Shown: one piece after another, positions 1-5,246 of the stretch
How positions within the stretch are numbered: position 1 is the stretch's first letter
How the letters are laid out: each line of letters opens with the position of its first letter
Assembly (NCBI GenBank): GCA_021787255.1
Contig: JAJYMD010000454.1
Coordinates: 1-6,272 of the forward strand
Origin: Actinomycetes bacterium
Lineage (GTDB): Bacteria > Actinomycetota > Acidimicrobiia > Acidimicrobiales > RAAP-2
Length of the DNA stretch: 6,272 nt
Direction of reading: 5' to 3'
Program-made: the position numbers and the translations under genes
Notes under the pieces: model-generated
Seen by the model: the letters and a program-made list of their open reading frames with translations, nothing else
What the model was told of the DNA's origin: nothing
The model's database searches: none

Positions 1-1
1 C

Positions 2-898
2 GTCGACCTGCACCGGGCGGAGCGCATCTACGAGGCGATCGGGCCCGCAGTGGAGGTCTCCGGCGGCTCGGCGGCGAACACGGCCGCAGGCGTCGCCGCG
101 CTCGGGGGCGCCTCCGGCTTCATCGGCAAGGTCGCCGACGACGACATGGGCGAGGTGTTCGTCCACGACATGCGCGCATCGGGTGTCGAGCTCCACGCGG
201 TGGTCGCGGGCGCAGAAGAGGAGGACGCGGAGGTGCGCGGGACCGGCCGTGCGCTCGTGCTCGTCACCCCCGACGCGGAGCGGACCATGGCGACCCACCT
301 GGGGGTCTCGGCCACGCTCGGGCCGCGCGACGTCCCAGAGGCTCTCGTGGCGAGGGCGGAGGTCCTCTCCCTCGAGGTGTACCTGTGGGACCGTCCGAGC
401 GCGAAGGAGGCGATGCGCCGGGCCGTGCAGGTCGCTCACGACCACGACACCACCGTCGCGCTCTCGCTGTCGGACTCCTTCTGCGTGGTCCGCCACCGCC
501 GAGACCTGCTCGACCTCGTGGCCAACGACGTCGACGTCCTGTTCGGCAACGAGCAGGAGCTGATCCGGCTCTTCGACTCCCCCTCGTTCGCCCGGGCGTT
601 GTCCGCAGCGGGGGAGACGGGAGCGCTCGTGGCCGCGACCTGCGGTCCGAAGGGGTCGGTCGTGGTGGGCGGCCGCGGACCGGTGGAGGTGGCTCCAGCG
701 GAGGCGCCCGTGATCGTGGACAGGACCGGAGCAGGGGACATGTACGCTTCTGGCTTCCTCTACGGCCTTACGCACGGGCGCGACCCCGTCGAGTGCGCGC
801 GCCTCGGGTCCATGTGCGCTGCGGAGGTGATCGGGCACTTCGGCGCTCGCCCTCGGCACGACCTCGCTGCGATGGCGCTCGCCCAGGGGCTCGTGTGA
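2..898 (+). CDS. Adenosine kinase-like PfkB-family kinase (5' partial)
   Basis: The frame is open from base 2, so the true start lies off the left edge. 298 residues are visible, against roughly 330 in bacterial adenosine-kinase-like PfkB proteins, so about 30-40 N-terminal residues are missing. Seen: the PfkB N-terminal glycine-rich signature SGGSAANTAAGVAALGG (visible residues 20-36), the lid-proximal stretch LVLVTPDAERTMATHLG, a conserved LSDSFCV segment, the VLFGNEQE motif, and the C-terminal PfkB signature DRTGAGDMYASGF. In the last, GAGD forms the anion hole and its Asp (codon 737-739) is the catalytic base. Known of the family: cytosolic, ATP-dependent phosphorylation of a ribosyl 5'-OH. 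The overall pattern resembles the 'adenosine kinase' group widespread in alphaproteobacteria and actinobacteria rather than ribokinase. Adenosine as substrate is inferred; another nucleoside or sugar is possible. A short acidic insertion (AEEEDAE, about bases 212-232) sits before the lid strand. The stop is 16 nt from the YchF ATG, suggesting co-transcription. Confidence 0.85.
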   Translation, partial: VDLHRAERIYEAIGPAVEVSGGSAANTAAGVAALGGASGFIGKVADDDMGEVFVHDMRASGVELHAVVAGAEEEDAEVRGTGRALVLVTPDAERTMATHLGVSATLGPRDVPEALVARAEVLSLEVYLWDRPSAKEAMRRAVQVAHDHDTTVALSLSDSFCVVRHRRDLLDLVANDVDVLFGNEQELIRLFDSPSFARALSAAGETGALVAATCGPKGSVVVGGRGPVEVAPAEAPVIVDRTGAGDMYASGFLYGLTHGRDPVECARLGSMCAAEVIGHFGARPRHDLAAMALAQGLV

Positions 899-914
899 CC
901 GGGCAGCTCGCGTG

Positions 915-2000
915 ATGGCCCTCTCGGTGGGCATCGTCGGGCTCCCGAACGTCGGCAAGTCGACGCTCTTCAACGCGCTCACGAACAACCAGGTGCTCGC
1001 GGCCAACTACCCCTTCGCCACGATCGACGCGAACATCGGGGTCGTGGCCGTGCCGGACCCCCGCCTGGACCGGCTCGCCGCCCTCTACCGCGCCGAGCGC
1101 GTCGTGCCGGCGACGGTGACCTTCGTCGACATCGCGGGCCTCGTCCGCGGCGCTTCGGAGGGTGAAGGCCTTGGGAACCGCTTCCTCGCGGCGATCCGGG
1201 AGACCGACGCCGTGTGCCAGGTCGTGCGCGCGTTCGAAGACGGCGACGTCGTGCACGTGGAGGGTCGTGTCGACCCTGCTGCAGACATCGAGACGGTCAA
1301 CACCGAGCTGGTGCTCGCCGATCTCCAGACGGTCGACAACCGCCTGGCGAAGCTGCGGCGCGAGGCGCGCATGCGCCCCGAGCTTGCCGCGCAGCTCGCG
1401 GCGACGGAGCGCGCGAGGCAGGTCCTCGATGCGGGCAGACCGGCGTCGGCCGCCGCGGCGCTCGGGGAGCTGGACCTCGCGCCGCTCGGAGACCTCCATC
1501 TGCTGACCGCCAAGCCGTTCGTCTACGTGTTCAACGTCGCCGAAGACCAGCTGGGCGACGCCGCGCTGAAGGAACGTCTGGGCGCGCTCGTCGCGCCGGC
1601 GCCTTCGGTGGTCCTGTGCGCGCAGATCGAGGCGGAGGTGGCAGGGATGGACCGCGCGGAGGCACGCGAGCTGCTCGCCGGGTACGGGCAGGAGGAGTCG
1701 GGTCTCGAGTCGCTCGTGCACGTCGCCTTCGCCACGTTGGGCCTCCAGACGTTCCTCACCGCGGGACCGAAGGAGGCGCGCGCGTGGACGATCCCCGTCG
1801 GGGCCACCGCGCCGGAGGCGGCCGGGGTGATCCACTCGGACTTCCAGCGCGGGTTCGTGAAGGCCGAGGTCGTGCGCTACGAGGACCTGATCGAGGCGGG
1901 GTCCCTGGCGGCCGCCCGGGCCGCCGGCAAGGCGCGCATCGAGGGGAAGGACTACGTGATGGCCGACGGGGACGTGGTCGAGTTCCGCTTCCACGTCTGA
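915..2000 (+). CDS. ychF: Redox-regulated ATPase YchF (Obg-family P-loop NTPase)
   Basis: A 361-residue protein, essentially full length (E. coli YchF is 363). Seen: the Walker A/G1 motif GLPNVGKS at residues 9-16, the G3 motif DIAG at 72-75, an alpha-helical, charged insertion at about 135-205, and NVAE at 207-210 in place of the GTPase NKxD motif. Known of the family: this NxxE change makes YchF/OLA1 prefer ATP over GTP. A TGS-type C-terminal domain starts near residue 277 and ends in the characteristic [16 protein letters not shown]. YchF binds ribosomes and is linked to translation and oxidative-stress responses; it acts in the cytosol. ATG at 915 was chosen because it places the G1 loop at the usual distance; a GTG directly upstream at 912 would add one residue. 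No strong Shine-Dalgarno is visible in the 16-nt gap, so translation may depend on re-initiation after the upstream kinase gene. No catalytic motif is missing. Confidence 0.97.
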   Translation: MALSVGIVGLPNVGKSTLFNALTNNQVLAANYPFATIDANIGVVAVPDPRLDRLAALYRAERVVPATVTFVDIAGLVRGASEGEGLGNRFLAAIRETDAVCQVVRAFEDGDVVHVEGRVDPAADIETVNTELVLADLQTVDNRLAKLRREARMRPELAAQLAATERARQVLDAGRPASAAAALGELDLAPLGDLHLLTAKPFVYVFNVAEDQLGDAALKERLGALVAPAPSVVLCAQIEAEVAGMDRAEARELLAGYGQEESGLESLVHVAFATLGLQTFLTAGPKEARAWTIPVGATAPEAAGVIHSDFQRGFVKAEVVRYEDLIEAGSLAAARAAGKARIEGKDYVMADGDVVEFRFHV

Positions 2001-2004
2001 CCGC

Positions 2005-2036
2005 CCGTGGCGACGCCGGACCGTGGCGACCCCGGC
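2005..2036. repeat. 16-bp tandem duplication, two copies
   Basis: Copy one, CCGTGGCGACGCCGGA (2005-2020), abuts copy two, CCGTGGCGACCCCGGC (2021-2036), with 14 of 16 positions identical. It starts 5 nt after the YchF stop. A short GCCGG/CCGGC pairing is possible across it (2015-2019 with 2032-2036), but no T-run follows, so I do not call a terminator. It looks like a local slippage duplication; a two-site protein-binding element is possible but unsupported. Confidence 0.6.
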
Positions 2037-2063
2037 CCGCCGACGCGCTCTCCGATCGGGATC

Positions 2064-2069
2064 TATGCT
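2064..2069 (+). promoter_or_regulatory. Candidate -10 box (TATGCT)
   Basis: TATGCT matches the TAnnnT pattern of housekeeping-sigma -10 boxes and lies in a locally AT-richer stretch (ATCTATGCT) of otherwise GC-dense intergenic DNA. The best -35 at suitable spacing is CCGACG (2040-2045, 18-bp spacer), which matches only the central GAC of TTGACA. A start near 2075-2077 would give a leader of about 55 nt before the GTG at 2132. It would drive the lipoprotein-deoA-deoC unit. Inferred from sequence only. Confidence 0.4.
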
Positions 2070-2077
2070 CGAGACGA

Positions 2078-2101
2078 GCTCGCCGGTGCGGCACGGCGAG
2101 C
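2078..2101. promoter_or_regulatory. Perfect 8-bp inverted repeat (operator or leader hairpin)
   Basis: GCTCGCCG (2078-2085) and CGGCGAGC (2094-2101) are exact reverse complements separated by 8 nt. In RNA the 8-bp GC-rich stem could be extended by two more pairs (TG with CA, around a three-base CGG loop) after a bulged G. It lies 9 nt downstream of the candidate -10 box, so it would overlap the transcription start or open the 5' leader, and it ends 14 nt before the lipoprotein ribosome binding site. No T-tract follows, so it is not an intrinsic terminator. It could be a dimeric repressor operator or a 5'-end stabilising hairpin; I cannot name a regulator. Confidence 0.45.
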
Positions 2102-2115
2102 GGCCGAATGCCGCC

Positions 2116-2122
2116 AGAGGGG
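2116..2122 (+). promoter_or_regulatory. Ribosome binding site deciding the lipoprotein start
   Basis: AGAGGGG lies 9 nt before the GTG at 2132, a good Shine-Dalgarno and spacing. The in-frame ATG at 2108 lies upstream of this element and has no comparable site before it. The site therefore favours the GTG, which also gives a standard-length lipoprotein signal peptide. Confidence 0.6.
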
Positions 2123-2131
2123 TGCTCGTCT

Positions 2132-2665
2132 GTGCGCAGCCGGTTGACTCGGAGCTGGTCGGCCCTCGTGGTCGTGACGGCCCTCGCCGTCGGCCTTCCC
2201 GCCTGCAGCGGCGCTCCGCTCGGCGGTTCGCCGAGTGCCAGATCCTCGAGCAGAGCGGAACTGATGCGGTGGGTGCGGAGGTACGGGAGCGCGCTCACAC
2301 ACCTCGTGCAGGCCAGCCTCGTGTTCGAAGGGACCCCGTCGGTCGCCGCCTGCAGCGCGATTCGTGCGTCCGTGAAGGCCGCGAGGACGGTCCCCCCGCC
2401 TCCCGCAGAGGGCAGGCATTGGGAGAGCGCGCTGAGCGACCTGGCGAGCGGCGCCTCGAATTGCGAGATCGGCGTGCAGACAACCGGGAACGCGTTCGGC
2501 GACGGCGGGAACGCGTTGGGCTCGATCGTTCGCGACATGGCGAAGTTGCACATCCGCCTCGGGATGACGCTCGAGACAGAGTCCGAGGCGGTCCTGAGGG
2601 GGATCGCCGCGACAACGGCACCGCCAGCCTCGACTGCTCCTCCCTCGTCGGGATCGGTCGCGTGA
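2132..2665 (+). CDS. Small putative lipoprotein of unknown function
   Basis: A 177-residue protein from GTG 2132 (chosen for its Shine-Dalgarno; ATG 2108 would add 8 residues). Seen: an Arg-containing n-region, a hydrophobic core at residues 11-23 (ALVVVTALAVGLP), and a lipobox-like LPAC with Cys25 as the predicted acylated residue after cleavage. A Ser-rich linker (about 26-40) leads to a mostly helical body containing WVRRYG (47-52), Cys74 and Cys111 (possible disulfide), PPPP (88-91) and HWESAL (96-101). A Thr/Ala/Pro/Ser-rich tail (161-177) closes it. The W..YG, C, P-rich, W..AL, C spacing recalls small helical exported proteins common in actinobacteria; I do not recognise a named family. 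It is not a BmpA-type nucleoside-binding protein: far too short and lacking that fold. Its stop overlaps the deoA GTG (GTGA, 2662-2665), so the two are probably translationally coupled. Codon use is less biased than neighbours (AGA, AAT, GAA, ACT, TTG occur), as in weakly expressed or acquired genes. Confidence 0.75.
   Translation: MRSRLTRSWSALVVVTALAVGLPACSGAPLGGSPSARSSSRAELMRWVRRYGSALTHLVQASLVFEGTPSVAACSAIRASVKAARTVPPPPAEGRHWESALSDLASGASNCEIGVQTTGNAFGDGGNALGSIVRDMAKLHIRLGMTLETESEAVLRGIAATTAPPASTAPPSSGSVA
2485..2517. repeat. Two 12-bp direct repeats carrying AACGCGTT palindromes
   Basis: CGGGAACGCGTT occurs at 2485-2496 and 2506-2517, a 21-bp period that is exactly seven codons and about two helical turns. 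Each copy contains the perfect palindrome AACGCGTT. In the lipoprotein frame the two copies encode GNAFG and GNALG, a small internal duplication in the loop after Cys111. The simplest reading is a seven-codon duplication. Confidence 0.6.
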
Positions 2666-3972
2666 CTGCGCGTCTGCACGAGGTGGTCGAGCTCATCCGC
2701 CGCAAGCGCGACGGCGGGAGGCTCGGAGACGACGAGATCGACTGGCTCGTGCGCGCGTACGTGGCGGACCTCGTGCCCGACTACCAGATGTCGGCCTTCC
2801 TGATGGCCGTCTTCTTCAACGGGCTCGACCGCGGCGAGCTGAGCAGGCTGACCGCTGCGATGGCGGCCTCGGGCGAGCGGCTGGACCTCGACGGTCTCGG
2901 CCGCCCGACCGTCGACAAGCACTCGACGGGCGGCGTCGGGGACAAGGTCTCTCTCGTGCTCGCCCCACTGCTCGCCAGCGTCGGCGCGTGCGTGCCCCAG
3001 CTCTCCGGCCGGGGGCTCGGCCACACGGGCGGCACGCTGGACAAGCTCGAGTCGATCCCCGGCTTCAGGAGCGATCTCGCCCCCGCGCAGGTTCGCTCGG
3101 TGCTCGAGCGGGTGGGGTGCGTCATCTGCGCCGCCGGCCCGGGTCTCGCACCGGCGGACCGGAAGCTCTACGCGCTACGCGACGTGACGGGCACCGTCGA
3201 GTCGATCCCGCTCATCGCGAGCTCGATCCTGTCGAAGAAGCTCGCGGAGGGGACCGCCGCGCTGGTCCTCGACGTGAAGGTCGGCTCGGGCGCCTTCATG
3301 CAGGACCTCGAGCGGGCCCGCGAGCTCGCAGAGACGATGGTCGCCGTCGGTGCGGAGCAGGGGCTGCGGATCGCCGCCGTCCTCACCCGCATGGACGAGC
3401 CGCTCGGGCGCGCGGTCGGCAACGCCGTCGAGGTCGACGAGGCGGTCACCGCGCTCTCGGGGAGAGGACCGGAGGACCTCGTCGAGCTGACGGTGGCGCT
3501 CGGGGCGGAGATGGCCCGCCTCGCGGGCCTGCGGCCGGACGCGTCGGAAGACCCGCGGCGCGCGCTCTGCAGGGCACTCGGAGACGGCCGCGCGCTGCAG
3601 GTCTTCCGCGAGATGGTCCGTGCCCAGACAGGCGACCCGGACGCGCCGCTGCCAGTTGCCCAACACCGCGCAGTCCTCAGGGCCGGGAGCGCCGGCTTCG
3701 TGCGTGTCCTGGACGCTCGCAAGGTCGGGGTGGCCGCCTGGCGGCTCGGCGCGGGGCGCGCCAAGCTGGAGGATCCGGTGAGCCCGTCCGCGGGCGTCAT
3801 CTGCCTGCGCAAGCCCGGCGAGCCGGTCGAGCCGGGCGACCCGCTGCTCGAGCTCCGGGCCGACGACCCGGCGCTGCTCGACGCCACGGTCGACTGGCTC
3901 GAAGGCGCGGTCGAGATCGGGCCGGAGCCCCCGGCGTCCCGCCCCGTCGTCCTCGAGGTCATCCGGCCATGA
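2662..3972 (+). CDS. deoA: Pyrimidine-nucleoside (thymidine) phosphorylase
   Basis: A 436-residue protein, the usual length (E. coli thymidine phosphorylase 440). It catalyses reversible cytosolic phosphorolysis of (deoxy)pyrimidine nucleosides to free base and (deoxy)ribose-1-phosphate. Seen: an N-terminal helical domain (about 1-70) and the phosphate-binding segment KHSTGGVGDKVSL with His87. The family signature SGRGLGHTGGTLDKLE is at 115-130, and LYALRDVTGT contributes Arg173. SSILSKK contributes Ser188 and Lys192. These match E. coli His85, Arg171, Ser186 and Lys190 with a constant +2 offset. A C-terminal PYNP domain (about 345-420) is intact. The GTG at 2662 was chosen because it gives a full-length family N-terminus (TARLHEVVELIRRKRDGG), overlaps the upstream stop by 4 nt, and has GGGA 8 nt upstream; the frame is open further upstream only as a shadow of the lipoprotein gene. 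Whether it is thymidine-specific or also takes uridine cannot be read reliably. It starts the deoxyribonucleoside degradation route that DeoC continues downstream. Confidence 0.95.
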   Translation: MTARLHEVVELIRRKRDGGRLGDDEIDWLVRAYVADLVPDYQMSAFLMAVFFNGLDRGELSRLTAAMAASGERLDLDGLGRPTVDKHSTGGVGDKVSLVLAPLLASVGACVPQLSGRGLGHTGGTLDKLESIPGFRSDLAPAQVRSVLERVGCVICAAGPGLAPADRKLYALRDVTGTVESIPLIASSILSKKLAEGTAALVLDVKVGSGAFMQDLERARELAETMVAVGAEQGLRIAAVLTRMDEPLGRAVGNAVEVDEAVTALSGRGPEDLVELTVALGAEMARLAGLRPDASEDPRRALCRALGDGRALQVFREMVRAQTGDPDAPLPVAQHRAVLRAGSAGFVRVLDARKVGVAAWRLGAGRAKLEDPVSPSAGVICLRKPGEPVEPGDPLLELRADDPALLDATVDWLEGAVEIGPEPPASRPVVLEVIRP

Positions 3973-4088
3973 GCGCCATCCGGCATCTCGACGAGCGCCT
4001 GCGCCTCCTCGACGAGGTGATCGAGCCCGGCCTCAGCGCGGCTCGGGCGCGGCCGGCTGGCCGGCTGGCCGGCTGGCCGGCCGGCTGA
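3969..4088 (+). CDS. 39-residue small ORF ending inside an octamer repeat; possible truncated gene
   Basis: The ATG at 3969 overlaps the deoA stop (ATGA, 3969-3972), and GAGG (3955-3958) lies 10 nt upstream, the classical layout of a translationally coupled gene. The first ~28 codons (MSAIRHLDERLRLLDEVIEP and on to about base 4052) show nearly all G/C third positions and an AT-richer second position, as real genes here do. They would form a charged amphipathic helix. The remaining residues (PAGRLAGWPAG) come from the 8-bp array, and translation stops at the first TGA unit (4086-4088). I do not recognise the N-terminus. It may be a genuine micropeptide, the 5' remnant of a longer gene cut by repeat expansion or deletion, or a coupling leader delivering ribosomes toward deoC. 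It shares deoC's frame; in-frame TGAs at 4086 and 4110 separate them. Confidence 0.35.
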   Translation: MSAIRHLDERLRLLDEVIEPGLSAARARPAGRLAGWPAG

Positions 4089-4128
4089 CCGGCTGACCGG
4101 CTGACCGGCTGACCGGCTGACCGGCTGG
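4053..4128. repeat. Octanucleotide tandem repeat array (CCGGCTGR)
   Basis: Order seen: three CCGGCTGG units (4053-4076), a bare CCGG (4077-4080), five CCGGCTGA units (4081-4120) and one CCGGCTGG (4121-4128). That is nine full 8-bp units plus a half unit, with only the last base varying. The A-type units create TGA at 4086, 4094, 4102, 4110 and 4118, covering all three forward frames. The reverse strand stays open through the array, which explains Ser/Ala/Gly/Gln/Pro-rich repeats in antisense frames. Each CCGG plus the next can pair around a CTGA or CTGG tetraloop. The array is likely unstable by slipped-strand replication. Confidence 0.95.
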
Positions 4129-4162
4129 TGAAGCCCCTCGCTGCGCCGGGAGGGCCTGCCGC

Positions 4163-4168
4163 TAGGGT
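4163..4168 (+). promoter_or_regulatory. Candidate -10 box or weak RBS before deoC
   Basis: TAGGGT fits the TAnnnT -10 pattern and lies 7 nt before the ATG at 4176, so transcription from it would begin at or next to the start codon and give a leaderless mRNA. That arrangement is common in actinobacteria. The same bases offer AGGG (4164-4167) as a Shine-Dalgarno with 8-nt spacing if deoC is read from a longer operon transcript. No convincing -35 is visible. The two readings cannot be separated from sequence. Confidence 0.35.
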
Positions 4169-4175
4169 TGCCACG

Positions 4176-5192
4176 ATGGAGCGACGCGGCGACACCGGCA
4201 CGGCGTGGGCCGCGCCGCGGGTCCAGGCGTCGGCTCGGGTCGTGACGGCCGTGCCGGGTCCGTGGTCCCAGGACGTCGCGACTTCGGAGGCCGCGCTGCG
4301 GAGGTTCCTCCACGGCCTACCAGGCGTGGACCAGGTCGGCGTGGAGGCTCGCGCCTCGGCGCTCGCCGCCCGTTCGATCAAGCGGGAGGCCAAGACGTGG
4401 GCGCTCGACGCGGCGATCTCCATGGTCGACCTCACCACGCTCGAGGGAGCGGACACGCCCGGCAAGGTCGCCGCCATGTGCGCGAAGGCCCGGCGACCCG
4501 ACCCCGCAGATCCGGAGGTGCCGCACGTCGCCGCGGTGTGCGTGTACCCGGACCTCGTCGCCCACGCGGTCGCGCACCTCGCCGGCAGCCCAGTCGCCGT
4601 GGCTTCGGTCGCGACCGCCTTCCCCTCGGGGCGGGCGTCGATGGGCGTGAAGCTCTCCGACGTGCGTGACGCGCTCGAGGCAGGTGCCCAGGAGATCGAC
4701 ATGGTGATCGACCGCGGCGCCTTCCTCGCAGGGCGTTACGGCCAGGTCTACGAGGAGGTGCGGGCGGTGCGCGAGGCCGCTGGGCGCGCGGTGCTGAAGG
4801 TGATCCTCGAGACCGGGGAGCTCGCCACCTACGACAACGTCCAGCGCGCCGCGTGGCTCGCGATGCTCGCAGGCGCGGACTTCCTCAAGACCTCGACGGG
4901 CAAGGTGACGCCCGCCTCTACTCGGCCTGTCGCCCTCGTGCTGCTCGCCGCCGCGCGCGACTTCCTGCGGGCGGGGGGTCGCCGCGTCGGGGTGAAGATG
5001 GCCGGTGGCATCCGGACGGCCAAGGAGGCGATCTCCTACCTCGTGATCGCCCGCGAGACGGCCGGCGAGGAGTGGCTCACGCCCTCGGCGCTGCGCATCG
5101 GGGCGTCCACGCTGCTGAACGACCTGCTCATGCAGAGGGCCACGCAGCGCACCGGCGCCTACTCGGGACGCGACTACTTCACGCTCGACTGA
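4176..5192 (+). CDS. deoC: 2-deoxyribose-5-phosphate aldolase, long form
   Basis: A class I aldolase that cleaves 2-deoxyribose-5-phosphate to glyceraldehyde-3-phosphate and acetaldehyde in the cytosol. 338 residues from ATG 4176, longer than E. coli DeoC (259) and near the long form (human DERA 318), with an N-terminal extension of roughly 80 residues. Seen: MVDLTTLEGADTPGKV, the VCVYPDLV strand with Cys122, EIDMVID with Asp175, ADFLKTSTGK with the Schiff-base Lys238, and VGVKMAGGIRTAKEA with Lys274. These correspond to E. coli Cys47, Asp102, Lys167 and Lys201, so the catalytic set is complete. ATG 4176 was preferred over the in-frame GTG at 4128, which lies at the edge of the repeat array without a ribosome binding site; the first 25 or so residues are not obviously conserved, so the start is the least certain part. 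It lies 54 nt upstream of the aldehyde dehydrogenase start and probably shares its transcript. Confidence 0.94.
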   Translation: MERRGDTGTAWAAPRVQASARVVTAVPGPWSQDVATSEAALRRFLHGLPGVDQVGVEARASALAARSIKREAKTWALDAAISMVDLTTLEGADTPGKVAAMCAKARRPDPADPEVPHVAAVCVYPDLVAHAVAHLAGSPVAVASVATAFPSGRASMGVKLSDVRDALEAGAQEIDMVIDRGAFLAGRYGQVYEEVRAVREAAGRAVLKVILETGELATYDNVQRAAWLAMLAGADFLKTSTGKVTPASTRPVALVLLAAARDFLRAGGRRVGVKMAGGIRTAKEAISYLVIARETAGEEWLTPSALRIGASTLLNDLLMQRATQRTGAYSGRDYFTLD

Positions 5193-5203
5193 CCGACATC
5201 GAC

Positions 5204-5221
5204 TGCACAGGATCCAATGCA
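5204..5221. promoter_or_regulatory. Imperfect 18-bp palindrome upstream of the aldehyde dehydrogenase
   Basis: TGCACAGGATCCAATGCA is symmetric about 5212/5213: outer TGCA/TGCA and central GGATCC pair exactly, with two mismatched positions per half, so 14 of 18 bases are self-complementary. It lies between the deoC stop and the preferred ATG at 5247, and overlaps the alternative ATG at 5217. It is less GC-rich than its surroundings. It could be an operator, but no promoter is evident beside it and a chance palindrome cannot be excluded. Confidence 0.3.
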
Positions 5222-5236
5222 CAAGGCTGGCGTGCC

Positions 5237-5242
5237 GGAGAG
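5237..5242 (+). promoter_or_regulatory. Ribosome binding site favouring ATG 5247
   Basis: GGAGAG lies just before the ATG at 5247 (GGAG core spacing 6 nt). The alternative in-frame ATG at 5217 has AGGA (5209-5212) only 4 nt away, which is tight. The later start also gives the shorter N-terminus usual for this dehydrogenase group. Confidence 0.5.
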
Positions 5243-5246
5243 CGAG

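Noticed and set aside
768..1994. Minus-strand open frame of 408 codons opposite ychF
   Set aside because: Shadow of the ychF reading frame; low-complexity Arg/Gly/His-rich translation without motifs.
2015..2036. Intrinsic terminator after ychF
   Set aside because: Only a 5-bp GC stem with a long loop and no T-tract; a factor-dependent end cannot be judged.
1214..2131. Upstream extension of the lipoprotein frame through ychF
   Set aside because: The upstream part is out-of-frame ychF with Arg/Gly-rich composition; the signal peptide only makes sense with a start near 2132.
2102..2131. ATG at 2108 as the lipoprotein start
   Set aside because: It lies upstream of the AGAGGGG site and lacks its own Shine-Dalgarno; GTG 2132 gives a normal 24-residue signal peptide.
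2023..2661. Upstream extension of the deoA frame, adding over 200 residues
   Set aside because: The added sequence is Arg-rich shadow translation of the lipoprotein gene. The family N-terminus begins at the GTG at 2662, which has an RBS and a stop overlap.
1756..3024. Minus-strand open frame of 422 codons spanning the ychF end, the lipoprotein and the deoA start
   Set aside because: It crosses three well-supported plus-strand features, including the intergenic leader, and has no recognisable domain.
4053..4128. Octamer array as a CRISPR or as a simple on/off phase-variation switch
   Set aside because: There are no unique spacers, so not CRISPR. With TGA in all three frames, gaining or losing one unit cannot restore a read-through frame, so a simple translational switch does not work in the present configuration.
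4128..4175. GTG at 4128 as the deoC start
   Set aside because: It overlaps the last repeat unit, has no ribosome binding site, and adds a low-complexity segment (KPLAAPGGPAARVAT).
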